This document shows positions 28,522-38,785 of a stretch of DNA of 64,000 nucleotides, in pieces. The translations under genes and the position numbers were made by a program. The stretch comes from Rhizobium album (lineage in GTDB: Bacteria; Pseudomonadota; Alphaproteobacteria; Rhizobiales; Rhizobiaceae), in assembly GCF_003122325.1 (NCBI RefSeq), contig NZ_QFBC01000010.1, positions 124,001 through 188,000 on the forward strand. Direction: 5' to 3'. The notes under the pieces are model-generated. The model did no database searches. It had not been told where the DNA came from and was given only the letters and a program-made list of their open reading frames with translations. The stretch's first letter is position 1, and every line of letters begins with the position of its first letter.

Positions 28522-29430
28522 TCAGGCAGCGGCGCCGGTGGTTTCAGCCACCTTCCGCGTCAGGCCAAGCCGCGCAAACGTCTCGTTGACCAGCGGCGCG
28601 CGGTTCATCGAATAGACGTGGAATTCGTGAATGCCGCGCCGGACGAGATCGGCCATCTGCTCGGCGGCAACATCCGCCGCCACGGCAGCGCGCTCCGCCG
28701 GCTTGTCGTCCAGCCCCTCGAACCGTTCGTCGAGGCGCGCCGGCACGGTCGTGCCGCAGGCGCCGGCGAACCGCTTGAGCTGCGTCAGGTTCTGGATCGG
28801 CATGATGCCCGGCACGATGGGAATGGTGATACCGGCGGCACGCACGCGCTCGAGATAGCGTTCGAAGACATCGTTGTCGAAAAAGAATTGCGTCAGCGCC
28901 CGGTTGGCGCCGTTATCCACCTTGCGTTTCAGCATGTCGATATCAGCCGCCGTGTCACGGCTTTCCGGATGCTTTTCCGGATAGGCGGAAACGGAAATCT
29001 CGAAATCGTCGATCGAGCGCAGGCCGGCGACGAGTTCCGCCGCATTGGCGTAGCCGCCGGGATGCGGCTGGTAGGCGGCGCCGACACCACCGGCCGGATC
29101 GCCGCGCAGGGCGACGAAATGGCGAACGCCGGCGGCCCGGAAATCTTCGACCACCTGGTGCACCTCGTCGCGGCTGGCGCCGACGCAGGTGAAGTGCGAG
29201 GCGGTCGGCAGCGCGGTTTCAGCCAGCAGCCGGCGCACCGTCGACAGGGTCGGCGCCCGCGTCGAGCCGCCGGCGCCATAGGTCACCGAAACGAATTCGG
29301 GGCGCCAGCCGGCGAGATCGTCGATGGTCGCCCACAACTGCCCCTCCATCTCCTCCGACTTCGGCGGGAAGAACTCGAAGGAAAAGTGAAGCTTCGCGAG
29401 GTCTGCGGAACGGAGGAGGGAATGGGACAT
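28522..29430 (-). CDS. metF: Methylenetetrahydrofolate reductase MetF
   Basis: Reduces 5,10-methylene-THF to 5-methyl-THF, the methyl donor for methionine synthesis. The 302-residue FAD barrel shows FSFEFFPPK at 16-24 with the catalytic Glu, SVTYGAGGSTR, the HFVALRGDP loop, and FFFDND. The ATG shares one base with the stop of the upstream regulator gene, so regulator and enzyme are one transcription unit. Length is typical. Confidence 0.96.
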   Translation of the reverse strand: MSHSLLRSADLAKLHFSFEFFPPKSEEMEGQLWATIDDLAGWRPEFVSVTYGAGGSTRAPTLSTVRRLLAETALPTASHFTCVGASRDEVHQVVEDFRAAGVRHFVALRGDPAGGVGAAYQPHPGGYANAAELVAGLRSIDDFEISVSAYPEKHPESRDTAADIDMLKRKVDNGANRALTQFFFDNDVFERYLERVRAAGITIPIVPGIMPIQNLTQLKRFAGACGTTVPARLDERFEGLDDKPAERAAVAADVAAEQMADLVRRGIHEFHVYSMNRAPLVNETFARLGLTRKVAETTGAAA

Positions 29431-30470
29431 CAGCGGCTCCCGACGAGAAGAGAGGAAGGCTGGCCGTCTTGGCCGGTTCGATCGGCGGCGCGTTCGTCAC
29501 GCGCCAGCCAGATGGTGACGGTCAGATCCTGGCCGGCCTGTTTGCCGGAATGCAGATCGACGGATTTTTCCATTTTCAGGCCGGCCCGCTTCAGCCAGTC
29601 GGCCATCGCCTGGTTGGAGAAGCCGAGGCGGACATGCGCATGCTCGTCGCGCAGGTGCTCCAGCGTATGCGGCGCCAGATCGACGATCACCAGGCGGCCG
29701 CCCGGCCGCAGCATGCGCGCCGCTTCGGCGATCGCCAGTTCCGGCTGGTCGAGGAAGTGCAGCACCTGGTGGATGGTGACGAGATCGAAATCCTGTGCAT
29801 CAAGCGGCAGGTTGAGAATATCGCCGTGCCGGACGGAGGCTTTGGCGACGCGGGCCTGATCGAGATTGGCGCGTGCCACCGCCAGCATGTCGCGGCTGGC
29901 ATCGATGCCGACGGCGCGCTGGTAGAGCGGCTGCAGCAATTCGAGAATACGGCCGGTGCCGGTGCCGAGATCGAGCAGCGCCTCGACCGGTTCGTCGCCG
30001 ACAAGTGCCACGATCGCCGCATCGATGTCGGCATCGCTGACATGCAGGCGGCGCAGCGCATCCCATTCGGCGGCATTGCGGCTGAAATAGGCCTGGGCGC
30101 GCTCGGCACGCACCCGCTTCACCGAGGCGAGACGGTCGCTGTCGCGCAGCAGCACCGGATCGTTCTCCGATGCCGTTTTCAGCAGCGTACGCGCCAGCGT
30201 CGCCGGCCGGCCTTCACGCTTCAGGCCGAAATAGGCCCAGGCGCCTTCCTGGTAGCGGTCGATGAGATCGGCCTCACCCAGCAGCTTGAGATGGCGGGAA
30301 ATGCGCGGCTGCGACTGGCCGAGAATTTCCGTCAGGTCGGAGACCGTCAGGTCGCCCTGTTCCAGAAGCGCCAGCAACCGCAGCCGCGTGGGCTCGCCCA
30401 CCGCCTTCAGCAGGTCCACCAGATCGTCGAGTCCGAATTTCACCAGATTAGCCACGAAACACCCAATCAA
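29430..30470 (-). CDS. sahR: ArsR-family regulator with SAM-methyltransferase-like domain (SahR-like)
   Basis: The product of up to 346 residues joins an N-terminal ArsR winged helix (about 12-90, TRLRLLALLEQGDLTVSDLTEILGQ region and QPRISRHLKLL recognition helix) to a class I methyltransferase-like domain (LLDLGTGTGRIL near 165-176). This architecture is that described for SahR, an S-adenosylhomocysteine-responsive repressor of methionine-cycle genes in Proteobacteria; coupling to metF supports that. The open frame starts at TTG 30470; GTG codons at 30455 and 30443 are possible true starts, because a 16-bp palindrome and likely promoter lie just upstream. Confidence 0.78.
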   Translation of the reverse strand: MIGCFVANLVKFGLDDLVDLLKAVGEPTRLRLLALLEQGDLTVSDLTEILGQSQPRISRHLKLLGEADLIDRYQEGAWAYFGLKREGRPATLARTLLKTASENDPVLLRDSDRLASVKRVRAERAQAYFSRNAAEWDALRRLHVSDADIDAAIVALVGDEPVEALLDLGTGTGRILELLQPLYQRAVGIDASRDMLAVARANLDQARVAKASVRHGDILNLPLDAQDFDLVTIHQVLHFLDQPELAIAEAARMLRPGGRLVIVDLAPHTLEHLRDEHAHVRLGFSNQAMADWLKRAGLKMEKSVDLHSGKQAGQDLTVTIWLARDERAADRTGQDGQPSSLLVGSR

Positions 30471-30473
30471 GAT

Positions 30474-30489
30474 ATAAAGATATCTTTAT
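30474..30489. promoter_or_regulatory. Perfect 16-bp palindrome, probable SahR operator
   Basis: ATAAAGATATCTTTAT is a perfect palindrome directly before the sahR-like gene. On the minus strand it overlaps a likely -10 (TTGCGT, 17 bp, TAAAGA), the arrangement expected for autorepression of the sahR-metF unit. Operator identity is inferred from position and my recollection that SahR motifs are A/T-rich palindromes of this type. Confidence 0.7.
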
Positions 30490-30580
30490 GTCATTAGATG
30501 TTTTGACGCAAGCGGGAAATGATCCGCCGCACATTTCTGTCGGCCGCGCCATGATGCTGCGGAAACGACGATCGGGCAAG

Positions 30581-30609
30581 AAAAAGGCCCCCGGATGACC
30601 GGAGGCCTT
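30581..30609 (-). terminator. Intrinsic terminator of ettA
   Basis: On the minus strand AAGGCCTCCGG, a TCAT loop and CCGGGGGCCTT form an 11-bp stem (one G-T pair) followed by a TTTCTT run. It lies about 126 nt beyond the ettA stop. Confidence 0.8.
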
Positions 30610-30734
30610 GGATTGCAGGCGGAAATCGGCACAGGGCCGGGAACGAAACGGGCGTTGCCGGCCAGGCCGGCCCTGCAGCCGCCCGGAGGCCGAAACCACT
30701 TTCGGCGGGAGGCTGCCGAAAGCGAAAGGGCCGA

Positions 30735-32384
<1,650 letters not shown>

Positions 32385-32498
32385 TGGGATGATCGCTCCG
32401 CGCGGAAAAACTGGGATTGTGCCGCTATGTAGGCGAAATGCTCCGCGCGGGCAATGACGAAACCCAGCTTTCCGCCACGATCTGCCGCACCGCCCGCC

Positions 32499-33296
32499 TC
32501 ACTGGAAACCGGCGGCGTCGACGATACCTTCCGGGCAATCGAATTTTGTCTTGCCGGCGCCGGCGATCATCGCCGCAAGCGAGACGTTCTCCGTCGAAAC
32601 CGTGCCGTTGAGGCCGATCGTCAGTTCGGTGATGATCCGCCGGTCGCCATCCTTGTTGCAGCGCATCTTGACGCGGTCGCCCGCGCCGTCTCCGAAACTC
32701 TGCTCGAAAGCCTGCTTGATCGCGGCCTCCGTAAGCGGCTTGCCGATGTTGTCGGCGAACAGCGTGCCGACGGCCGAAGCGTTCAACTGCTCCAGCAGGA
32801 GCAACGACGTCCTGAAATAGGTCTCGGCGTCCACGCCGGAACAACTGCCGTGCTTGACCCATTCGTGGCGATCCAGACCCGACTGCATGCCCGGCATCTT
32901 CTGGGCCAGCGATGCGGCGGTATCCGGAGACAGGCTTAGAGCCGGCAGGTCCTTCCAGTCGCCCTTCTTGTCGGCAAGCTGCAACTCGGCGCTGACGTCG
33001 CAATAGGTTTTCCGGATCCTCCAGAGACCGTGCAGCGAGAAGCGGCTGGCGTCGAAACGGTCCGCCGTCTGGCTGGCGCATTCCGGCTTCTTGCGCCGCC
33101 GCTCGCAGAAACCCGGCTGCCAGCTTGCCGCAAGGATGAGTTGCGTCCGCCCCTTGCGGCCGGTCGCCGCCTGTTCCTGGGTTTTTGCCGCCGCGTCCTG
33201 CGAATCATCCTGTGCCGTCGCGCCGGCAGGGAAAAACAGTCCGAACGCAATCAAAAGCCAAGCCAGAACCATTGACCGGAAAGAAATCCCGCTCAT
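32499..33296 (-). CDS. Secreted ribonuclease T2
   Basis: Periplasmic endoribonuclease. The 265-residue protein has a signal peptide (AWLLIAFGLFFPAGATAQ), followed by the T2 fold with both catalytic sequences: CAS I FSLHGLW (His89) and CAS II HEWVKHGSC (His144, Glu145, Lys148, His149). Several Cys residues (GFCE, PECAS, TYCD, GSCSG) could form the family disulfides. ATG preceded by GAGG. It is divergent from the downstream hydrolase gene across 172 bp and ends 114 bp before ettA begins on the same strand. Confidence 0.92.
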   Translation of the reverse strand: MSGISFRSMVLAWLLIAFGLFFPAGATAQDDSQDAAAKTQEQAATGRKGRTQLILAASWQPGFCERRRKKPECASQTADRFDASRFSLHGLWRIRKTYCDVSAELQLADKKGDWKDLPALSLSPDTAASLAQKMPGMQSGLDRHEWVKHGSCSGVDAETYFRTSLLLLEQLNASAVGTLFADNIGKPLTEAAIKQAFEQSFGDGAGDRVKMRCNKDGDRRIITELTIGLNGTVSTENVSLAAMIAGAGKTKFDCPEGIVDAAGFQ

Positions 33297-33468
33297 GCGT
33301 CACCTCGTCGCCAATGAAGAACAAAACAGGATCAAATATGCATTACCACATGACAAATGCAACCCAGAATCGATATGGACGCGAGATTTTCGCACGTCGC
33401 CGAAGAGACACTTGCTTCTGTTGCGCAAATCCCCTTTGTTCGGGACATGGCATGGGGAGGCAGGGCGA

Positions 33469-34422
33469 ATGTTTGACGAAAGGCGGCGGCGGCAGAGCCC
33501 CGACGGTGCCGATCTCGCCTGGCACCATCAGGAGGCGGCGATGCAGCCCCGCGGCATCCTGCTGATCAGCCACGGGCTTGCCGAACATTCCAGGCGCTAC
33601 CGGCGCTTTGCCGAATACATGGCAGCCGAGGGATATCATGTCTACGCCCACGACCACCGCGGCCATGGCGAGACGCGGGCTGCGGATGCGCCGCTCGGCC
33701 GGTTTGCGCAGCGCGGCGGCACGCGGCGGGTGCTGGAAGACGTCTTCACCATCCGCGACATGGCCGCGGAGTGCCATCCGGGCCTGCCGATCATCCTGTT
33801 CGGCCATTCCATGGGGGGCCTGATCGCTTTGAACGCCGCCTTCGAGGATGCCAGCCGCTTCGATGCGCTTGCGGTCTGGAACTCGAATTTTCACCCGGGC
33901 CTCGCAGGCCGGGCGGCGCAGCTCATCCTTTTCATGGAGCGCTGGTTCAGGGGTTCGGACGTGCCGAGCGAGCTTCTGCCACGCCTGACATTCGAGGCCT
34001 GGGGACGATCGATAGCCGGCTACAAGACGCCTTTCGACTGGCTTTCCCGTGACGAAGCGGAAGTCGCGCACTATATCGACGATCCGCTCTGCGGCTTTGC
34101 CTGCAGCGTGTCGCTGTGGATCGACGTGTTTTCCCTGACATTTTCCGGCCCGAAACGCGCCCGGGCGGCATCAAGCGCCCGCGATCTGCCGATCCATCTC
34201 GTCGGCGGCGGGCAGGATCCGGCGACGACGAGGGGGCGCGCCGTCCTCGACCTCGCAAATGATTTGAAAAAGGCGGGATTCTCCAATATCAGCACCCGCA
34301 TCTATGAGGAGATGCGCCACGAAACGCTGAACGAAATCGACCGCACCGTCGCCATGGCGGAGTTTGCCGCGTGGTGCGGGTCGGTTTCCGGTGGATTTGC
34401 CGCAAAAACGGGACGGTTGTGA
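33469..34422 (+). CDS. Alpha/beta hydrolase, monoacylglycerol-lipase/lysophospholipase-like
   Basis: The 317-residue protein shows the S33/Hydrolase_4 layout: oxyanion segment LLISHGLAEHSRRY, YAHDHRGHGET, nucleophile elbow GHSMGG (Ser113), a late Asp in VGGGQDPATT and a His in EEMRHETLNE, completing the triad. This pattern is that of lysophospholipases PldB and monoglyceride lipases. No signal peptide. GGGGAGG lies ten bases before the ATG at 33469. It precedes the DMT gene by 3 nt, so it probably heads that operon. Confidence 0.88.
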   Translation: MFDERRRRQSPDGADLAWHHQEAAMQPRGILLISHGLAEHSRRYRRFAEYMAAEGYHVYAHDHRGHGETRAADAPLGRFAQRGGTRRVLEDVFTIRDMAAECHPGLPIILFGHSMGGLIALNAAFEDASRFDALAVWNSNFHPGLAGRAAQLILFMERWFRGSDVPSELLPRLTFEAWGRSIAGYKTPFDWLSRDEAEVAHYIDDPLCGFACSVSLWIDVFSLTFSGPKRARAASSARDLPIHLVGGGQDPATTRGRAVLDLANDLKKAGFSNISTRIYEEMRHETLNEIDRTVAMAEFAAWCGSVSGGFAAKTGRL

Positions 34423-34425
34423 TCG

Positions 34426-35388
34426 ATGGCGAGCAGTTCCACCCCGAAAGGAGCAACCGTTCCCGGCAGCGAAGTGATGACCGGGCTGGTCCTGATGTTC
34501 CTCGCCGTCCTGATCGGGCCGCTGATCGACATCTTTTCAAAGCTGGCAGCCTCGACGCTCGTTTCGACGGAAGTCGCCCTGTTCCGTTTCCTGCTGCAAT
34601 CGCTGTTCATGCTGCCCTTCGTGCTCTGGCGCGGCGCGCTGGCGCAAATCTCCTGGCGCCAGACGCGTTTCCACATCATCCGCGGCGGCCTGATCGCATT
34701 GTCGATGATCTGTTTCGTCACCACCCTGCGGGTGATGGAGGTGGCCGATGCCATTGCGATCTTTTTCGTCGAGCCGATGATCCTGACGATCCTCAGCAGC
34801 ATTTTCCTGAAGGAAATCATCGGCTGGCGGCGGTATACGGCTTGCGGCGTCGGCTTCCTCGGCGCGCTCTTGATTATCCAGCCGAGTTTCAACGAGGTGG
34901 GTTTCGTCGCCCTTCTTCCCGTCGTCACCGCCTTCTGCATCGCCATCTTCGCGCTGATGACGCGCGTGCTCGCCCATCGCGAAGATCCCTGGGCGATGCA
35001 GCTCCAGACCGGCATCTGGGGCGGCCTCATCTGCGGCGTCATCCTGTTTTTCGGCGAAGGCAGCGGGTCGCCGCTCTTCGATCCGTCCATGCCGGATCTT
35101 GCAGCTTCCGGCCATCTGCTCGGCGTCGGGATAGCGGCAACCATCTCCGGCATCCTGTCGGTCTATGCCTACCGCGCAGCACCCGCCTCGACGCTGGCAC
35201 CGCTGCAATATTTCGAGATCGTTTCCGCAACCCTCTTCGCCTGGCTGGTCTTCGGCGATTTTCCCGATGCGATCAAATGGCTGGGCATCTCGATCATCAT
35301 GGGCTCAGGCCTGTATATCATCTGGCGCGAGCGGCGTTTCGTCTCGCGGCCGGTGTCCGATACCTCAGAATCCGCTCTTTCGCCCTGA
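34426..35388 (+). CDS. DMT-superfamily transporter (EamA)
   Basis: The 320-residue inner-membrane protein has about ten spans in two EamA repeats (TGLVLMFLAVLIGPLIDIFSK; VALLPVVTAFCIAIFALMTRVL) with PLQYFEIVSATLFAWLVFGDFPD at the end of repeat 2. It is closer in layout to RhaT/YdcZ-type S-adenosylmethionine or metabolite carriers than to the DMT protein at 27049. It starts 3 nt after the hydrolase stop and ends 16 nt before the CoA-transferase ATG, so it may move the substrate of those enzymes. Confidence 0.83.
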   Translation: MASSSTPKGATVPGSEVMTGLVLMFLAVLIGPLIDIFSKLAASTLVSTEVALFRFLLQSLFMLPFVLWRGALAQISWRQTRFHIIRGGLIALSMICFVTTLRVMEVADAIAIFFVEPMILTILSSIFLKEIIGWRRYTACGVGFLGALLIIQPSFNEVGFVALLPVVTAFCIAIFALMTRVLAHREDPWAMQLQTGIWGGLICGVILFFGEGSGSPLFDPSMPDLAASGHLLGVGIAATISGILSVYAYRAAPASTLAPLQYFEIVSATLFAWLVFGDFPDAIKWLGISIIMGSGLYIIWRERRFVSRPVSDTSESALSP

Positions 35389-35404
35389 ACTTCGAGGACA
35401 TTCC

Positions 35405-36601
35405 ATGACAACAGACAGATCCAAGCAGCCGCCGCTCGCCGGCTTTCGGGTGATCGAACTCGCCCGGGTTCTCGCCGGCCCCTGGGCGGGGCAGATGCTG
35501 GCGGACATGGGCGCCGATGTCATCAAGGTGGAAAACCCCGAAGGCGGCGACGATACCCGCGCCTGGGGCCCGCCCTTCGTCGAGGGCGCGGACGGCGAAA
35601 ACCTGTCTGCCGCCTACTACCACTCGACCAACCGCGGCAAACGCTCGATCGCCGTCGATTTCAGCAAGCCGGAAGGCCAGGAGATCGTCCGCCGCCTGGT
35701 CAGGAGCGCCGATGTCGTCATCGAGAACTTCAAGGTCGGCGGCCTGAAGAAATACGGACTCGACTACGAAAGCCTGAAAGCGGTCAATCCCAAGCTGGTC
35801 TATTGCTCGATCACCGGTTTCGGGCAGACAGGCCCCTATGCCACCTTTGCCGGCTACGACTACATCGTCCAGGGCATGTCCGGCTTCATGTCGATCACCG
35901 GCGAGGCCGACGGCCAGCCGATGAAGGCGGGCGTCGCCATCGCCGATATCTTTACCGGCATCTATGCGGTCGCCGCCATCGAAGCAGCCCTCATCCACGC
36001 CCTGAAGTTTGGCCAGGGCCAGCATGTCGACATGGCACTGCTCGACGTGCAGGCCGGCGTGCTGGCCAACCAGAACATGAACTACCTGATCTCCGGCCGG
36101 GCGCCGAACCGGATGGGCAACGCCCACCCGAATATCGCCCCTTACGAAGTGGTGCCGGCGGCAGACGGCCATCTCATCCTGGCAGTCGGCAATGACGGCC
36201 AGTTCCGCCGGCTCTGCGGCATCTTCGGCATCGAAAGCCTGGCGGACGACGAACGGTTCGCCTCCAACAAGGCGCGTGTTGCCCATCGTGCCGAATTGCG
36301 GCCGATCATCTGCGCCGAGACCGTAAAGTGGAAGAAACGCGACCTGCTCGATGCCTGCGAGGGCAACGCCGTGCCGGCCGGCGCGATCAACACCATCGGC
36401 GAGATGTTCGAGGACCCGCAGGTCAAGGCCCGCGGCCTGCGCATCGACCTGGAAGACCGCGACGGCAACCGCATCCCGAGCGTGCGCAGCCCTATCGTCC
36501 TGTCGGAAACGCCGCTGGTCTACGAGCGGCCGAGCCCGCGGGTCGGCGAGCATACGCAAGAAATCCTCGAAGAATTGCAGCAATGGGAAAGGAAGGCCTG
36601 A
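35405..36601 (+). CDS. CaiB/BaiF-family (class III) CoA transferase
   Basis: Moves CoA between carboxylic acids through an aspartyl-CoA-anhydride. The 398-residue protein has the family start (RVIELARVLAGPWAGQMLADMGADVIKVE, residues 15-43), GDDTRAWGPPF, and the catalytic aspartate in AIADIFTGIYA (Asp171). The substrate is not determined; GDDTR-WGPPF is common in the formyl-CoA/glutarate CoA-transferase branches. The ATG at 35405 starts the family; the longer open frame from 35165 lies inside the DMT gene. It ends 1 nt before the TPP enzyme. Confidence 0.9.
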   Translation: MTTDRSKQPPLAGFRVIELARVLAGPWAGQMLADMGADVIKVENPEGGDDTRAWGPPFVEGADGENLSAAYYHSTNRGKRSIAVDFSKPEGQEIVRRLVRSADVVIENFKVGGLKKYGLDYESLKAVNPKLVYCSITGFGQTGPYATFAGYDYIVQGMSGFMSITGEADGQPMKAGVAIADIFTGIYAVAAIEAALIHALKFGQGQHVDMALLDVQAGVLANQNMNYLISGRAPNRMGNAHPNIAPYEVVPAADGHLILAVGNDGQFRRLCGIFGIESLADDERFASNKARVAHRAELRPIICAETVKWKKRDLLDACEGNAVPAGAINTIGEMFEDPQVKARGLRIDLEDRDGNRIPSVRSPIVLSETPLVYERPSPRVGEHTQEILEELQQWERKA

Positions 36602-36602
36602 G

Positions 36603-38255
36603 ATGAAGAGAACCGGCGGAGAGCTGATCGTCGAGGCACTGAAAGCCAACGGCGTGAAGCGGATTTCCTGCGTGCCGGGCGAGAGTTACCTCGCCGTGCT
36701 GGACGCGCTGCACGACAGCGATATCGACGTCCTCGTCTGCCGCCAGGAAGGCGGCGCGGCGATGATGGCCGACACCTGGGGCCGGCTGACCGGCGAACCG
36801 GGCATCTGCATGGTCACCCGCGGGCCGGGCTCCACCAATGCGTCTGCCGGCCTGCATGTCGCCATGCAGGATTCGGTGCCGATGATCCTGTTCATCGGCC
36901 AGGTGCAGCGCGATGCCCGCGAGCGCGAGGCCTTCCAGGAGGTCGAATATCGCCGTGCCTTCACCGAATTCGCAAAATGGGTCGGCGAGATCGACGATGC
37001 CGCCCGCATTCCCGAATTCGTCACCCGCGCCTTTGCCGTCGCCACCTCCGGCCGCCCCGGCCCGGTGGTGCTGACCCTGCCGGAAGACATGCTGCGCGAC
37101 AGCGTCGAGGTGCCGGCCGCCAGGCCCTACCAGCCGGTCGAAGGCCATCCTGGCCCATCGCAGGTCAAGGCCTTCCACGACATGCTGCTGGCGGCGGAAC
37201 GGCCGATGGTCATCCTCGGCGGCACCCGCTGGACCGAGGAGGCCGTCGCAGACTTTCAAGAGTTTGCATCAGCGCACAACCTGCCGGTCGGCTGCTCGTT
37301 CCGCCGGCAGATGCTGTTCGACCATCTTCACCCGAGTTATGCCGGCGATGTCGGCATCGGCATCAATCCGGCCCTCGGCAAAGAGGTCAAGGAGGCCGAC
37401 CTGATCGTGCTCATCGGCGGACGTTTCTCGGAAATGCCGTCCTCCGGCTACACGCTGATGGATATCCCCTACCCGCAGCAGAAGCTGGTGCATGTCTATC
37501 CCGATCCCGACGAGCTCGGCCGCGTCTACCGGCCGGAGCTTGCCATCGCTGCTGCGCCCGAACATTTCGTCGCCGCGCTGAAGGGATTGACGCCGCCTTC
37601 GACGCCCGCCTGGGCGAAGCGGACGGAAGACATGCACGCCGCCTACCTCGCCTGGTCGACGCCGCCGGCCTCGGGGCCGGGCGCGGTGCAGATGGGGCCG
37701 ATCATGGACTGGCTGGAAGCCAACGTCGCCGAGGATACGATCTTCACCAACGGCGCCGGCAACTATGCCACCTGGGTGCACCGTTTCCATCGTTTCCGCC
37801 GCTTCAACACCCAGTCGGCGCCGGCTTCCGGCTCGATGGGTTACGGGCTTCCGGCCGCCGTCGCCGCCAAGCAGCTTTTTCCGCAACGCGAGGTCATCTG
37901 CTTTGCCGGCGACGGCTGCTTCATGATGCATGGGCAGGAATTCGCCACGGCCGTACGCTATGGCCTGCCGCTGATCACCGTGCTGGTCAACAACGGCATC
38001 TACGGCACGATCCGCATGCATCAGGAGCGGGAATATCCGGGCCGCGTCAGCGCCACCGGCCTCACCAACCCCGACTTCGCCGCCTTCGCCCGCGCCTATG
38101 GCGGCCACGGGGAAACGGTGGAAAGGACGGAGGATTTCGCAGGCGCCTTCGAGCGGGCGCGCCAGAGCGGCAAGCCGTCGATCATCGAGATCAGGCTCGA
38201 TCCGGAAGCAATCACGCCGACCCGCACGCTGAGCCAGATCCGCGACCGGGCCTGA
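36603..38255 (+). CDS. Thiamine-pyrophosphate enzyme, acetolactate-synthase-like fold
   Basis: The 550-residue protein has all three TPP-enzyme domains: N-terminal Pyr domain with the catalytic Glu49 in CRQEGGAAMMAD, a central domain (about 185-325), and the C-terminal PP domain with GDGCFMMHGQE (436-446) ending in NNGIYG (463-468), the Mg/TPP motif. FAD-binding residues cannot be judged. Pairing with a CoA transferase recalls oxalate degradation (Frc/Oxc), but the sequence does not show the oxalyl-CoA decarboxylase N-terminus, so the reaction (2-oxo acid or acyl-CoA decarboxylation or carboligation) is open. Confidence 0.85.
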   Translation: MKRTGGELIVEALKANGVKRISCVPGESYLAVLDALHDSDIDVLVCRQEGGAAMMADTWGRLTGEPGICMVTRGPGSTNASAGLHVAMQDSVPMILFIGQVQRDAREREAFQEVEYRRAFTEFAKWVGEIDDAARIPEFVTRAFAVATSGRPGPVVLTLPEDMLRDSVEVPAARPYQPVEGHPGPSQVKAFHDMLLAAERPMVILGGTRWTEEAVADFQEFASAHNLPVGCSFRRQMLFDHLHPSYAGDVGIGINPALGKEVKEADLIVLIGGRFSEMPSSGYTLMDIPYPQQKLVHVYPDPDELGRVYRPELAIAAAPEHFVAALKGLTPPSTPAWAKRTEDMHAAYLAWSTPPASGPGAVQMGPIMDWLEANVAEDTIFTNGAGNYATWVHRFHRFRRFNTQSAPASGSMGYGLPAAVAAKQLFPQREVICFAGDGCFMMHGQEFATAVRYGLPLITVLVNNGIYGTIRMHQEREYPGRVSATGLTNPDFAAFARAYGGHGETVERTEDFAGAFERARQSGKPSIIEIRLDPEAITPTRTLSQIRDRA

Positions 38256-38280
38256 GGAGGCAGGCCCTGAGGAGGCAGGC
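38251..38280 (+). repeat. Perfect 15-bp tandem duplication at the TPP-enzyme stop codon
   Basis: CCTGAGGAGGCAGGC occurs twice in direct succession (38251-38265, 38266-38280). The first copy contains the TGA stop of the TPP enzyme. A recent slippage duplication is the simplest reading. Confidence 0.85.
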
Positions 38281-38290
38281 AAGGCACAAA

Positions 38291-38319
38291 AAAAGGCCGG
38301 TTCGACGACCGGCCTTTTT
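38291..38319. terminator. Bidirectional terminator between the TPP enzyme and ridA
   Basis: GGCCGGT (38295-38301) and ACCGGCC (38308-38314) form the core stem, flanked by AAAA before and TTTTT after, so both strands present a stem with a T-run. It lies between convergent genes. Confidence 0.9.
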
Positions 38320-38336
38320 CCATAGTGTCAGACAAA

Positions 38337-38681
38337 TCAGTCGAGAGCGGCGATGACGACGAACTCGACCTTGTAGTCCGGGGTCGCCAGGGCGGCCTGG
38401 CTGGTGGCGCGGGCCGGCGTGTTCTTCGGGTCGACCCAAGCTTCCCAGACGGCGTTCATTTCGCCGAAGGTGGAGATGTCGGAGAGATAGATGATCGTCT
38501 GCAGGATCTTCGACTTGTTGGTGCCGGCGGCGGCCAGCAGACGATCGACTTCGGCCAGCGCCGACTTCGACTGCTCGGTGACGCTCACACCTTCACCGAC
38601 CTGGCCTGCCAGGTACACGGTGTTGCCGTGGACGACAGCGCCGCTCATGCGCGGACCGGGCTCGATACGGGTAATGCTCAT
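38337..38681 (-). CDS. ridA: RidA/YER057c/UK114-family enamine/imine deaminase
   Basis: Hydrolyses reactive enamine/imine intermediates that PLP enzymes release. The 114-residue protein fits the family length and has MSITRIEPGPRMSGAVVH, VYLAGQVGEG, the ALAEVDRLLAAAG helix, and the C-terminal arginine region NTPARATSQAALATPDYKVEF with the substrate-carboxylate Arg. The ATG at 38681 has GAGGGAG upstream; the frame extending to 38846 is rejected. Co-directional with the next gene upstream (105-bp gap). Confidence 0.92.
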   Translation of the reverse strand: MSITRIEPGPRMSGAVVHGNTVYLAGQVGEGVSVTEQSKSALAEVDRLLAAAGTNKSKILQTIIYLSDISTFGEMNAVWEAWVDPKNTPARATSQAALATPDYKVEFVVIAALD

Positions 38682-38785
38682 AGAAAACTCCCTCATGTTT
38701 GGAAATCGAAAGAAAGGGCCTGCGTCATGAACGCAGGTCCAAGAAGGCCAGCCCGCGACCGCAGGCCGGTAATCCTGAACGCCTG

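Noticed and set aside
36603-38255. Oxalyl-CoA decarboxylase
   Set aside because: Adjacent CoA transferase suggested it, but the N-terminal sequence does not resemble Oxc and I see no signature of the CoA-binding region.
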